From: Anoxynatronum buryatiense
Lineage (GTDB): Bacteria; Bacillota; Clostridia; Peptostreptococcales; Tindalliaceae
Direction of reading: 5' to 3'
NCBI RefSeq assembly: GCF_900182905.1
Contig: NZ_FXUF01000015.1
Span: 1 to 64,000 of the forward strand
Length of the DNA stretch: 64,000 bases
The notes under the pieces were generated by a model. The model was given only the letters and a program-made list of their open reading frames with translations. It did not search any database and was not told the origin of the DNA. This document shows positions 19,606 through 28,509 of the stretch, in pieces; the first letter of the stretch is position 1; each line of letters starts with the position of its first letter. Both the position numbers and the translations under genes were made by a program.

Positions 19606-20877
19606 TTATCGCTTGGAAGCCAGCCAGGCATCAATGCCGTCGGCGGCCGCTTTGCCTTCTGCCACTGCTTGTACCACTGTTTTACCGCCATTCACAACGT
19701 CACCGGCCGCATAAACACCTTCGACGCTGGTGGCACAGGTGGCTTCATCCACCACAGCCAGCTGCTTGTCATTCACCTTCAGCCCTTCAGCGTAACCAGT
19801 TTCATCCACTTCCTGGCCAATGGCCATGACAACACGGTCAGCTTTCAGCACAAACTCTGAAACACCGTCTTTTCCCCGGGCTTTCAGAGCAGTGACTTTA
19901 CCGTTTTCTCCCAGCACTTCCACCGGCAGGGTTTCGGTGATAAAGTCAACACCCAGTGATTGAACATAGGCCACTTCTGGCGGGTAAGCCGGCATATCCA
20001 TTTGACGCCGTCGGTAAACCACTGTCACACGATTTCCCAGCATTTTGGCAGTGGTGGCACAATCCATGGCCACGTCTCCGCCGCCGACCACCACCACATG
20101 CTCACCCACTGCCAGTTTTCCTTCGCTTGGCTTTGCGCCGGCCAGGAAATCAAGGGCATAGTCGGCATTTTCAAGATCCATGCCGGGAATATCGATGGGT
20201 TTTGACTGCTGAAGTCCCATGGCCAGGAAGAAAGCTTTAAAGCCCTGGTTTTTCAGTTCTGCCCATGTAATATCTTTCCCTACACAGCAGTTGTAGACAA
20301 ATTCTACACCCAGATCTTTAACATACTTCACTTCCCAGTCAACAATTTCCTGGGGAAGTCTGCCGGGAACAATCCCATAGGTCAATACACCGCCGGCTTT
20401 TTCGTTCTTTTCAAAAATGGTCACCTGATAGCCTTTCATTGCCAGGCGGGCAGCTGCTGCCAGGCCGGCTGGTCCGCCGCCGATGACAGCCACTTTTTCC
20501 AGGCTGGCTTCTGGTGCTTCCAGCACCTTCATGCCAAGGGCCTGCTCAAAGTCGGTGGCAAAACGCTGCAATCGACCAATTTGAATGGGCACATCAATGC
20601 CGGTGCGGCTGCAGGCTTCTTCACAGGTGCGGCCATAGGGGCATACCCGGGCACATGTGGCTCCCAGGATGTTGTTTTCCCGAATGGTTTCAACAGCACC
20701 CTTCACATTGCGGAAACGAATGGAACGGATGAATTTGCCCGGGTCAGTGCCCGCAGGACATCCTGCACTACAGGGAGCATCATGACACAGGAGACAGCGG
20801 GAGGCTTCCTCCATGGCTGTCAGGGGTGTAAACGGGGGCACCACTTCTGTTAAATAGGCTTTGCGTTTTTCTTCCAA
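19606..20877 (-). CDS. preT: NAD-dependent dihydropyrimidine dehydrogenase, subunit PreT
   Basis: The FAD/NAD(P)H-binding electron-transfer subunit, related to the glutamate synthase small subunit. The N-terminal Fe-S region carries CLLCHDAPCSAGC and CARVCPYGRTCEEAC; the FAD site is VIGGGPAGLAAAARL and the NAD(P) site VVGGGDVAMDC. It has 423 residues. The start is a TTG at 20877, eight bases after GGAGG. It would pass electrons from NADH through flavin and Fe-S clusters to PreA. The nearest promoter I can find is the sigma-54 box at 21361-21377, which leaves an unusually long leader of about 475 bases. Confidence 0.93.
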   Translation of the reverse strand: MEEKRKAYLTEVVPPFTPLTAMEEASRCLLCHDAPCSAGCPAGTDPGKFIRSIRFRNVKGAVETIRENNILGATCARVCPYGRTCEEACSRTGIDVPIQIGRLQRFATDFEQALGMKVLEAPEASLEKVAVIGGGPAGLAAAARLAMKGYQVTIFEKNEKAGGVLTYGIVPGRLPQEIVDWEVKYVKDLGVEFVYNCCVGKDITWAELKNQGFKAFFLAMGLQQSKPIDIPGMDLENADYALDFLAGAKPSEGKLAVGEHVVVVGGGDVAMDCATTAKMLGNRVTVVYRRRQMDMPAYPPEVAYVQSLGVDFITETLPVEVLGENGKVTALKARGKDGVSEFVLKADRVVMAIGQEVDETGYAEGLKVNDKQLAVVDEATCATSVEGVYAAGDVVNGGKTVVQAVAEGKAAADGIDAWLASKR

Positions 20878-21360
20878 TGCCTTTTCCTCCTTTTAACTAA
20901 CTGATCCGGACTCATTTTGATTCGCGGTTAACCATGTCCGTTGAACCATAATGAACCCGGTCGTTCTTATTGAAGTAAACCTGCCGAAGTGTTTCCAGCC
21001 GGTTTTTTAAAGCCTCAGAACCTGCAACGGCATCGATGGAACGATTCTCGTTTGGCGGCAATCGATTTCACAGGAAAACTCAGGTTTCCCTGTCGATCAC
21101 CTTGCGGGTAATCTTATGTGCCTGAAGGACTGAAGCCGATCAATAAACAAGTCTTACTGCTTCCGCCATGATGCTGTGCTTTACGTCGGCGTTTCATCCA
21201 TTGACATGCACTCCTTTCAGATAATCCCTTTCAGGTATTATTTCATGCGGTGGATCCAGGCGTCTGCACACCAGCAAACATTGAAAATTTTCAGGTTACT
21301 CTGAGCGGCGCGCTTCTATTGCCTGCAGCCATCATGAAAAACACGTCTATGGTCATTTTC
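20878..21360 (-). other. long untranslated leader ahead of preT
   Basis: About 480 bases between the sigma-54 promoter and preT. Minus-strand position 20912-21061 is a 49-codon frame (TTG start, no clear ribosome site) and the same frame upstream reads on between several stops, so it may be remains of a gene or chance. No known riboswitch core was recognised. Confidence 0.4.
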
Positions 21361-21377
21361 TTGCAAGGACTGTGCCA
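21361..21377 (-). promoter_or_regulatory. consensus sigma-54 promoter for preT-preA
   Basis: Minus strand: TGGCAC, five bases, TTGCAA, a perfect match to the -24/-12 consensus. It points toward preT-preA; predicted start near 21350. The activator is not identified. Confidence 0.82.
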
Positions 21378-21625
21378 GAAAGATTCAAACCGCCATGGTA
21401 ACGCAGCTCCCAGATTTCAAGTGTTTCGTCAAATAATGGATGATGATCCCTTCACCATCTGATTCACACATGTATCACCCCTTTGCAGAATCGGCACTAT
21501 CATTGGACGTTCCGTTTCACAAGACCTTTTTTCGCCCCCCTTGATACATTTTTATATCAGCGATTTATAAACGAATCGCATATTTGGCATAAAAGAGGGT
21601 ATTCGTTTTCTAAGGAGGTGTTCTC

Positions 21626-22156
21626 ATGTCAACAAAAACAAAAAAAATCCGTTTTATCCAATTGGTGGATGAAGCCTTTGAAGACCTTGAGCTGTGGTAT
21701 CCGGTATACCGGTTACGGGAAGCCGGCATTGAAGTGCTGCTGGCGGGAAAGGAAGCCAATCGCGTTTACCATGGCAAATATGGTGTGCCTGCAACGACCG
21801 ACCTGCGCCTGGCCGACGTGAACCCGGAGGATTTCGACGGCCTGCTGATTCCCGGCGGCTGGGCTCCGGATAAACTGCGGCGGTATCCGGAGGTGCTGGA
21901 TCTGGCCCGCCATATGGACCAGGAAAACAAAATTATCGGACAGATCTGCCATGCCGGCTGGGTGTTGGTTTCTGCCAACACGCTCAAGGGGAAACAGGTG
22001 ACCAGTACACCGGCCATTCGGGACGACCTGGTGAATGCCGGCGCCCACTGGGTTGATGAGCCGGTGGTTACCCACGGTTCGCTGGTCTCTGCCAAGGGCC
22101 CCGCCGATCTTCCCCAGTACATGCGGGCTCTTTTGAGCTTGATGGCCCTTTGCTAG
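21626..22156 (+). CDS. DJ-1/PfpI family protein
   Basis: A 176-residue class I amidotransferase-fold protein. The nucleophile elbow QICHAGW holds the reactive cysteine, and the upstream acidic residue lies in FEDLELWYP, as in PfpI/YhbO-type proteins reported as proteases, deglycases or stress proteins. The central GLLIPGGWAPDKLR strand is typical. The start follows AAGGAGG. The next gene begins four bases after its stop, so they are co-transcribed. The exact activity is disputed for the family and is not assigned here. Confidence 0.88.
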   Translation: MSTKTKKIRFIQLVDEAFEDLELWYPVYRLREAGIEVLLAGKEANRVYHGKYGVPATTDLRLADVNPEDFDGLLIPGGWAPDKLRRYPEVLDLARHMDQENKIIGQICHAGWVLVSANTLKGKQVTSTPAIRDDLVNAGAHWVDEPVVTHGSLVSAKGPADLPQYMRALLSLMALC

Positions 22157-22160
22157 TGCC

Positions 22161-22355
22161 ATGAAGCGGATTAATTGTTATCGGTGCCAGTTCTTCAAGG
22201 TCACCTGGAATCCACGTTATCCCAAGGCCTGCACTTTTTTTGGCTTTAAGACTGCCAAGATGCCCTCACAGCTTGTTTATGAATCCACCGGTGCGCCCTG
22301 CCAACAGTTTCTTCCAAGGTCTGACAAAACACCTGACGGGGGCAGGCGCCTTTAA
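22161..22355 (+). CDS. small conserved cysteine-containing protein, 64 aa
   Basis: Starts MKRINCYRCQFF with a CxxC pair and has further cysteines in YPKAC and GAPCQQF, so a zinc- or iron-binding fold is likely. Similar short proteins (NCYKCKYFYVTWD-like N-terminus, TPCxxF C-terminus) are common in Clostridia as I recall, without known function; some are mislabelled as uracil-DNA glycosylase. It begins four bases after the DJ-1 stop and is probably translated by coupling. Confidence 0.7.
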   Translation: MKRINCYRCQFFKVTWNPRYPKACTFFGFKTAKMPSQLVYESTGAPCQQFLPRSDKTPDGGRRL

Positions 22356-22415
22356 GCAGATGCGATTAACGGTGAACGCCTTTATGCGGCAACTACTTTG
22401 GTGAGCGGCTTGTGC

Positions 22416-23228
22416 CTACACCCACTTTTTAATGGTAATGTTCACCGACGCCAGGTGAAGCGCCGTCATGTTTTCCACTTCCCTGCCAATTCGCTCCTGG
22501 GCCAGTCGAAGCTGGCGGGTAACCGGAATACCGAAGGGGGCTTTCACATCCAGTTCTACCACCAGACCGTTTCGGGTGTTGTGTATAAAGGTGGTTCCCA
22601 TGGGAATCAACTGGGTGTGTCGATGAAGGGCATGATGTACCAGGCTGCGGATGACACCGTCGGAGATGGTGTATTTGCCCAGGTAGCTGAAGGTGGGCCG
22701 CACCACCGATTTTTCCCCTTCCTGACCGGCGGTATCTTTTCCGAACCCTTTAAGCACTTGAAGGGGATTGAGAAAAAACCCCGAAAAATCTTTTTTTAGT
22801 TGGAAGGCAGGCACTGGAATAATGTGCTTGCCTTCTTTCATGCGGATTCGTCGGGCCAGCTGAATTTCTGAGGGCTCTGCCACCTCATCAATCCAGATAG
22901 TGGCAGCAGGTGACGGCAGTTGCAGTTGCTGCACAATGGTGTGTACCATTTTTTCCGAGGTTCCCAGAATCAGTAATTTCGTAGGATTTTCTGATTCAAT
23001 AAGGTCACGCACCTGCCGGCAGTGCTCTTTGTCATTGAATATGGCTCTTCGCACAGCTCCCATACGGGAGGATTCCCGTTTGGCGGAGCGTCCTCCCAAT
23101 ACCCGGTTGTCACGGATCAGCAGCCCGTCGTCTATGATGTAACGAATTCCCAGCGTTTTTGCAAGCTGCATTGCCTGGTAACTTTTACCGGTGCCGCTGC
23201 CACCGATGAACAAGGTTACTTCCATCAT
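22416..23228 (-). CDS. P-loop ATPase fused to an Asp23/Gls24-like domain
   Basis: The N-terminal 130 residues form a small P-loop unit: Walker A GGSGTGKS at residues 9-16, a kinase-like KLLILGTS strand and a WIDEVAEP segment that may be Walker B. After a linker, about residues 175-270 (GKYTISDGVIRSLVHHAL...) resemble the Asp23/Gls24 alkaline-shock domain, including the GLVVELDV strand and the TALHLASVNITIKK end. The fusion would couple nucleotide binding to an envelope-stress type domain. It stands alone on its strand; ATG at 23228 or 23225 are both possible behind AAGGGGAC. The function is unknown. Confidence 0.6.
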   Translation of the reverse strand: MMEVTLFIGGSGTGKSYQAMQLAKTLGIRYIIDDGLLIRDNRVLGGRSAKRESSRMGAVRRAIFNDKEHCRQVRDLIESENPTKLLILGTSEKMVHTIVQQLQLPSPAATIWIDEVAEPSEIQLARRIRMKEGKHIIPVPAFQLKKDFSGFFLNPLQVLKGFGKDTAGQEGEKSVVRPTFSYLGKYTISDGVIRSLVHHALHRHTQLIPMGTTFIHNTRNGLVVELDVKAPFGIPVTRQLRLAQERIGREVENMTALHLASVNITIKKWV

Positions 23229-23308
23229 TTAGTCCCCTTTTTGCCCATTTATTAAAAATGATTTTCATTATATTGATTCTGTTTTCTGCGAAATTCGGCT
23301 GTTTCTTC

Positions 23309-23338
23309 TTGCCCTCACCTTTCGCACCCTGATATAAT
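23309..23338 (+). promoter_or_regulatory. sigma-A-type promoter of the ferredoxin gene
   Basis: TTGCCC (23309-23314), 18-bp spacer, TATAAT (23333-23338), about 48 bases ahead of the ATG. Confidence 0.65.
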
Positions 23339-23385
23339 GACGTTGTCACCAAACAAAACGAATCACTTTAGAGGAGGTATTTGTA

Positions 23386-23556
23386 ATGGCTTATGTTATT
23401 CATGATTCCTGTATCAGCTGTGGTGCCTGTGAACCCGAATGTCCAGTAGATGCCATCACTGCCGGCGACGATATTTATGTCATTGACGCTGAAGCTTGCA
23501 TCGACTGTGGTGCATGTGCCAATGTGTGCCCCGTTGACTCCCCTCAGCCCGAGTAG
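23386..23556 (+). CDS. 2[4Fe-4S] ferredoxin, 56 aa
   Basis: A classic clostridial ferredoxin of 56 residues starting MAYVIHDSCISCGACEPECP. Two cluster motifs, CISCGACEPECP and CIDCGACANVCP, supply eight cysteines for two low-potential 4Fe-4S clusters. It carries electrons between oxidoreductases in the cytoplasm; PreTA, the Fe-S aldo/keto reductase and others nearby are candidate partners, but nothing ties it to one. GAGGAGG precedes the ATG and a good promoter lies upstream, so it is a single-gene unit. Confidence 0.97.
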   Translation: MAYVIHDSCISCGACEPECPVDAITAGDDIYVIDAEACIDCGACANVCPVDSPQPE

Positions 23557-23581
23557 TCTGGAACAGTCTTAACGGTCCGTT

Positions 23582-24061
23582 TTAATCAGTTTCATCGATT
23601 TGACAGGAAGGCAGTGCTGCGGCACTGTCTTTTTCTTTCAGCTGCATTTCCAGTTTCACAAGAAATTTCAGAATGGCTTTTTCTTCATTGAGGGTAAACT
23701 CATTGAGTAATCCATACAGCAGTTCCTGTTCCATGCTTTCCATGCGAAGCAAACAGTCTTTTCCTTCTTCTGTCAAGACCAGCCGCCTGATTCGACGGTC
23801 CTGGGAAGCCGGGCCCTTTTGAATCAAATGCTGCTTCAGCAGCCGGCGAACCATCGCTGTCACTTCATTGCGGCTGCAACCTGTTTCTTCCATCATCTGC
23901 TGAAAGGTTTGCCCCTCATCCCGGCGCACCTTTTTCAGTAAAAGATACTCCTGCAGATTCATCCGCCCGCCGTTCACTTCCAGTTCCCGGCGATCTGTCA
24001 GAATCACCTGGCTTATGAGCCGCTCCATGTATTGGTGTATTTGAGTGTAATAGTGGCGCAA
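23582..24061 (-). CDS. MarR family transcriptional regulator
   Basis: A 159-residue winged-helix protein. The helix-turn-helix lies around residues 50-80 (TFQQMMEETGCSRNEVTAMVRRL) and the wing contains SQDRRIRRLVLTEEGK, the DxRxxxLxLT-type signature of MarR proteins. The start is a TTG at 24061, preceded by AGGGGAT; an internal ATG at codon 12 has no ribosome site. It lies convergent to the ferredoxin gene and next to the CAP-domain gene. Target genes and ligand cannot be told. Confidence 0.85.
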   Translation of the reverse strand: MRHYYTQIHQYMERLISQVILTDRRELEVNGGRMNLQEYLLLKKVRRDEGQTFQQMMEETGCSRNEVTAMVRRLLKQHLIQKGPASQDRRIRRLVLTEEGKDCLLRMESMEQELLYGLLNEFTLNEEKAILKFLVKLEMQLKEKDSAAALPSCQIDETD

Positions 24062-24108
24062 GCTTCATCCCCTGCACTTTCATACATATTTTGAATCATC
24101 ATTTTTCG

Positions 24109-25431
24109 TTAGAATGACAGGAATTTCTGGGTATGCAGTAATTCAAAAGTTCCCTGATGTCCCTGTGAAGATCCGGTTCCAAGGTGTGTCATGTCTGAAA
24201 GCAGATTGGCCCGGTGCCCCGGTGAGTTCATGAGAGCCTCATGAGCATTGATGGCATTGAGGTTGGCTGCAATATTTTCACCAGCCTTTGTGAACCGAAG
24301 CCCTTCTGCTGTCAGTCGCTGCACAAAGGTTCTGCCCTCAGGTGTTTCATGGGAAAAATAATCTTTGACGCCCATATCGCGGCTGTGTTTTTCCGCTGCC
24401 TGAGCCGCCTGTTCATTCCACTGAAAGGCAGGTAGTCCCATTCGGGTGCGAAGTGCATTGGCCAGCAGAAAAAGCTGCCGGCTGTAGCTTTTTTCCAGCT
24501 CTGGCCGCTGATTCCCCAGAAAGCCGTTCATGCTTTCTTCCGACTGTTTTAAAATCACCTGAATTGCCGTCACCTGGTGGTTTTCATGAATGTCATAATA
24601 GAATTCTCCATAGGCAATGTCTTCCAGCAGAAACAGGTCGCTATGCTTTTTACCGTCTCGCAGGTAACGGTTCTGACCTTTTTCGATCCATTCCAGGGGT
24701 TTTCCGAGAATCTGCCGCACCGCCGTCTGAAGACTGCCGGCAGCGAGACCGCTGTCAGACTCCCAGTGAGTGCCGTTGGTATAGAGGGCCGCCACCCGGT
24801 CTTTCTCCACCCCCACCTGCACGTAATTTCGATAGTTGTCGTGGTAAATCCACCATTCAAAGGCGTACTCGCTGGGCAGTTTTTCCAGCGGTTCACCCCA
24901 AAGAGTCACCACCAGCGCAGCCGGGTCTCCCAGGCCGATTCCCTGAATCTGGAACAATTGTTTCAGCCGTGTTGTCAGTGACTGAAAGCTTTCAATGTTC
25001 ACCTGGCGGGCCTGAGGGTCCCAGGCCACCCGGGCTCCAAAAGCCTCGGTGACAAATCGCAGCGGAACATAGGTGCGCCCTTGAAGCACCGCAGCCGGCG
25101 AATCCAGTCTCACAGTATGCTGCCCGATTTGAGCAGTGGAAGATCCGATGGTGAGCACCGTTTGCTGGTGAGCGTCTTCGAAAACGGCCTGACGGGTAGT
25201 CTCCTGCCAGCTGACACGCAGCCCCAGGGCTTCGGCAATCCATCTGGCCGGCACCAACACCCGCCCCTCAGAGCTGATCACCGGTCCCGGCTCTCCGGCA
25301 GGCAACAGTAACCGCTGCCCATCCAACACAATTTCGGGAGAAGACACTGCCATTACAGGCTTTGCCGTCAGCACCACCACCGACAACGCCAGGCTGAAGA
25401 TGAGTCCCATCACCACACCGCGCTTCATCAT
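24109..25431 (-). CDS. secreted CAP-domain (YkwD/SCP-like) protein with copper-amine-oxidase-N repeats
   Basis: A secreted protein of 440 residues. The signal peptide MMKRGVVMGLIFSLALSVVV ends near AKPVMA. Next are two strands of the stalk domain often called copper amine oxidase N (RVLVPARWIAEALGLRVSW and RTYVPLRFVTEAFGARVAW), a middle region resembling the CAP-associated N domain (WGEPLEKLPSEYAFEWWIYH), and a C-terminal CAP domain with the conserved KHSRDM, GENIAAN and HRANLL motifs. ATG 25431 is chosen because the signal peptide begins there; the frame opens further upstream. Likely cell-wall or spore-coat associated; enzymatic activity of such CAP proteins is uncertain. Confidence 0.88.
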   Translation of the reverse strand: MMKRGVVMGLIFSLALSVVVLTAKPVMAVSSPEIVLDGQRLLLPAGEPGPVISSEGRVLVPARWIAEALGLRVSWQETTRQAVFEDAHQQTVLTIGSSTAQIGQHTVRLDSPAAVLQGRTYVPLRFVTEAFGARVAWDPQARQVNIESFQSLTTRLKQLFQIQGIGLGDPAALVVTLWGEPLEKLPSEYAFEWWIYHDNYRNYVQVGVEKDRVAALYTNGTHWESDSGLAAGSLQTAVRQILGKPLEWIEKGQNRYLRDGKKHSDLFLLEDIAYGEFYYDIHENHQVTAIQVILKQSEESMNGFLGNQRPELEKSYSRQLFLLANALRTRMGLPAFQWNEQAAQAAEKHSRDMGVKDYFSHETPEGRTFVQRLTAEGLRFTKAGENIAANLNAINAHEALMNSPGHRANLLSDMTHLGTGSSQGHQGTFELLHTQKFLSF

Positions 25432-25644
25432 GCCCCATTCTCCATTCTCTTTTAGAATTTGTTGATTCAGATATCTGTATCCTGTGACCTGTACCACGGG
25501 ATCAATCTCCATTGATTTTGTGTGTTCCTTTCTATTCTACCATAAAACAGTGGCCCTCTAACATGAAGCACTCATTGATTCGCGCCTTCACATCCATCAG
25601 CAGCAAAATCGGCATGCCTGATGACAGGAACTGAAAGCAGGGCA

Positions 25645-25677
25645 GAAAAAAACAACCCGGCACCACAGGTGCCGGGT
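25645..25677 (-). terminator. intrinsic terminator of rex
   Basis: ACCCGGCACC and GGTGCCGGGT form a perfect 10-bp stem with a 3-base loop; on the minus strand it is followed by TTGTTTTTTT. It ends the rex transcript. Confidence 0.9.
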
Positions 25678-25713
25678 CATCCAACGAACTGTACTGTCTG
25701 GTTGCGCTCCAGA

Positions 25714-26355
25714 TTACTCCATTTCATTCATTTTAAGCAGATAAGAAATGATGTAGAGACTGTCGCTAAGGTGAACATTCTCCAACGTAATGGATTCCGG
25801 TACCTGTATGTCTGCCGGGGCAAAATTCCAGATGGCTTTCACAGGCAGCTTGATGAGTGTGTCGGCGACATCCTGAGCACTTTCCTTGTTGGTGCAGATA
25901 ACACCGATGTCAATTTTTTTGTCGGCGCAGAAGCTTTCCAGTTCGTCGATGTCCAACACCGGAACGTCCCGGATCTGCAGGCCAATGAGGCGCGGGTTTT
26001 TTTCAAACAACGCCAGCATATGAAACCCCTTCTTTTCAAAGTTGGAGTAGTTGGCAATGGCCTGGCCCAGGTTTCCGGCCCCTATGATGATGGTATTGTA
26101 CTCCCCCGTCAGCCCCAGAATCCGACTGATTTCACCATAAAGCTCGGCCACGTCGTACCCATAGCCCTGCTGGCCGAATCCGCCAAAGCAGTTGAGGTCC
26201 TGACGAATTTGCGAGGCGGTGAACCCAATCATTGCGCTGAGTTCCTTGGATGAAATTCGGGTAACATCCTTATCCATGAGTTCTTTTAAGCGCCTGTGAT
26301 ACTTGGGAAGTCGACGGATGACCGCCATGGATACATTTTTCACATCTTTTTTCAC
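25714..26355 (-). CDS. rex: redox-sensing transcriptional repressor Rex
   Basis: Binds NADH/NAD+ and represses fermentation and respiration genes when the NADH ratio is low. The 213 residues have the N-terminal winged helix (LPKYHRRL...ISSKELSAMIGFTASQIRQDL), the Rossmann motif IIIGAGNLGQAIANY, and the C-terminal domain-swapped helix (SLYIISYLLK). The start is a GTG at 26355 behind GAGGTG. It is divergent from the ABC-F gene with about 125 bases between. No convincing full Rex operator (TTGTTAA-type palindrome) was found in the gap. Confidence 0.95.
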   Translation of the reverse strand: MKKDVKNVSMAVIRRLPKYHRRLKELMDKDVTRISSKELSAMIGFTASQIRQDLNCFGGFGQQGYGYDVAELYGEISRILGLTGEYNTIIIGAGNLGQAIANYSNFEKKGFHMLALFEKNPRLIGLQIRDVPVLDIDELESFCADKKIDIGVICTNKESAQDVADTLIKLPVKAIWNFAPADIQVPESITLENVHLSDSLYIISYLLKMNEME

Positions 26356-26481
26356 TGCAATTCACCTCATTTTCTCGGGATGACAGGATGGTCACTGTTC
26401 ATTATAATATAAATAGCAGAAAAAAAAAACGCTTTCGTCTGTTGTTTGTTCATAAAATAACGTTTTTTAAGGAGTTTTTAC

Positions 26482-28428
26482 ATGGTCATTCTGTCTGTCA
26501 GTCAATTATCTAAATATTTTGGTACCCGTTGTCTTTTCGACCGCATCTCTTTCTCCATCAATGCCGGCGAAAAAGTGGGGGTTGTGGGACCCAACGGTGC
26601 AGGAAAAACCACCCTCTTTCAACTGCTCACCCGGGAGCTGCCCCATGACGAGGGGCAATTGTTCATCCCCGGCACGCTGCGCATGGGTATTCAACATCAG
26701 ATGCCGGAAATGACGACGGATGAAACCGTCCACGATTATGTGCTGGCGGTGTTTCAACACCTGCTTGATATGGAGGAAGAGCTGCGTCGTCTGGAGACCA
26801 TAATTGCGCAAACCGGTGCCTCTGCTTCTGCCGACGATCATGAGCGCCTGGAAGAAGTGATGGCTGCATACGCCCGGCTCACAGAGAGCTTTGAAGCTCA
26901 AAACGGATATGCCTTTCGCAGCGAGGTGCGGGGCGTGCTGAACGGGCTTGGTTTTTATGGGGATGATTTTCAGCGGCAGGTAAACACCCTGTCGGGCGGC
27001 CAAAAAACACGCCTCACCCTGGGGCGCCTCTTGCTGAGCAAACCCGATCTGTTGCTGCTGGATGAGCCCACCAATCATTTGGACATCGAATCGGTGGAAT
27101 GGCTGGAAAGTTTTTTGCGTTCTTATTCCGGAACCATTCTGGTCATTTCCCACGACCGTTACTTTCTTGATCAGGTCACCGACCGGACACTGGAAGTGGC
27201 GCAGCAAACTGTCACCAGTTTTCGGGGCGGCTATACCGAAGCCCTGAAAAAAAAGGCAGCCATGCTTGAGGCCGCAGAACGCAGCGCAAAGAAACAGGAA
27301 AAGGAAATACAGCGCCAGGAAGAACTGGTACGGCGCATGAAGCAGCACGGCACTGAAAAACTGGCCAACCGGGCCAAGAGCCGGGAGAAGAAGCTGGAAA
27401 AAATGGAACGGCCCCAACAGCGGGTACACCAGGCTGTGCTTTCTTCGCTCCATTTTCAAGTTGGCCAGAACAGCGGCCGTCAAGTGCTGGCTGCTGAAAA
27501 TATTTCCAAAAGCTGGGAGACTCAGCCGCCGCTCTTTGAATCAGTGAGTTTCACCCTGCAGCGGGGTGAACGCATTGCCCTGGTGGGTCCCAACGGCATC
27601 GGAAAAACCACTCTCTTTCGCATGGTGGCAGGCGAGCTCACGCCCGACACTGGCACCCTGACACTGGGCCACCAGGTCTCTTTGGGTTACTACCACCAGG
27701 AGCTGAAAAACCTGGATGAAACCTGCACTGTTATGGAAGAACTTCACAATGCTTATCCCCGGTTCAACGAAACACAGCTGCGCACCTGGCTGGGTGCCTT
27801 TCTCTTTGTTGGTGAGGAGGTCTTCACCCCCATTGCACATCTCAGCGGCGGCGAAAAAGCCCGGCTGTCACTGCTGAAACTCATGCTTTCCCATCATAAT
27901 CTGCTGCTGCTGGACGAACCCACCAACCATCTGGACATTCCCGCCAGGGAAAATCTGGAGGAGTCACTGCAGACTTATGACGGCACGCTTTTCTTTATTT
28001 CCCACGACCGCTATTTTATCAACCGCATTGCCACCGGCGTGCTGGAATTTTCACCAGAGGGATTGACCCATTATCTGGGAAATTACGATGACTATACGGC
28101 CAAGAAAAAGCAACTCCTCCAGGAACAACATGCCCTGGTGGAGCCGGTGATTGACAACCGCACCCGTCAGAAACAGGAGCGCCAAAAGGAGCGGCGCCAG
28201 CGGGACGCCTCCAATGCCCTGAGAAAAAACCTCTCCCAGCTGGAGAAAGACATGCATCAGCTTGAAGAGAAGGTAAAAGAACTGGAGGCGCTCATGTGTT
28301 TACCGGAAATCTATTCTGATGCAGCCGAAAGCCGCCGCATTCATGAAGAATCTGCCGCTCTAAAAGCCTCACTGGAAACGCTGTACAGTGAATGGGAAGT
28401 TTTGCTGGAACAGGCGGAGGAATCATGA
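26482..28428 (+). CDS. ABC-F family ATPase (YdiF-like)
   Basis: 648 residues, no membrane spans, two ABC domains in one chain: first Walker A GPNGAGKTT and signature LSGGQKTRL with LLLLDEPTNHLD, second Walker A GPNGIGKTT and signature LSGGEKARL with LLLLDEPTNHLD. Between them is the long charged P-site tRNA interaction linker (about residues 250-320), and the C-terminus is a coiled coil (from about 530). The family acts on ribosomes to relieve stalls or protect from antibiotics. Position between rex and tsaD matches ydiF of Bacillus. AAGGAG sits ahead of the ATG. A terminator follows. Confidence 0.93.
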   Translation: MVILSVSQLSKYFGTRCLFDRISFSINAGEKVGVVGPNGAGKTTLFQLLTRELPHDEGQLFIPGTLRMGIQHQMPEMTTDETVHDYVLAVFQHLLDMEEELRRLETIIAQTGASASADDHERLEEVMAAYARLTESFEAQNGYAFRSEVRGVLNGLGFYGDDFQRQVNTLSGGQKTRLTLGRLLLSKPDLLLLDEPTNHLDIESVEWLESFLRSYSGTILVISHDRYFLDQVTDRTLEVAQQTVTSFRGGYTEALKKKAAMLEAAERSAKKQEKEIQRQEELVRRMKQHGTEKLANRAKSREKKLEKMERPQQRVHQAVLSSLHFQVGQNSGRQVLAAENISKSWETQPPLFESVSFTLQRGERIALVGPNGIGKTTLFRMVAGELTPDTGTLTLGHQVSLGYYHQELKNLDETCTVMEELHNAYPRFNETQLRTWLGAFLFVGEEVFTPIAHLSGGEKARLSLLKLMLSHHNLLLLDEPTNHLDIPARENLEESLQTYDGTLFFISHDRYFINRIATGVLEFSPEGLTHYLGNYDDYTAKKKQLLQEQHALVEPVIDNRTRQKQERQKERRQRDASNALRKNLSQLEKDMHQLEEKVKELEALMCLPEIYSDAAESRRIHEESAALKASLETLYSEWEVLLEQAEES

Positions 28429-28465
28429 TGAGGTTCATCTGAATTATGTTAACGCATTTTCTCAC

Positions 28466-28509
28466 AAAACCCTGTCGTCAATCAATTGACGGCAGGGTTT
28501 CATTTTTTC
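28466..28509 (+). terminator. intrinsic terminator after the ABC-F gene
   Basis: AAACCCTG...CGTCAAT pairs with ATTGACG...CAGGGTTT, followed by CATTTTTT. It lies about 40 bases past the stop. Confidence 0.85.

Noticed and set aside
26400-26465. Rex operator between rex and the ABC-F gene (TTGTTCATAAAATAACG)
   Set aside because: Only the left half-site resembles TTGTTAA; the right half lacks the AACAA end, so it falls short of a usable palindrome match.
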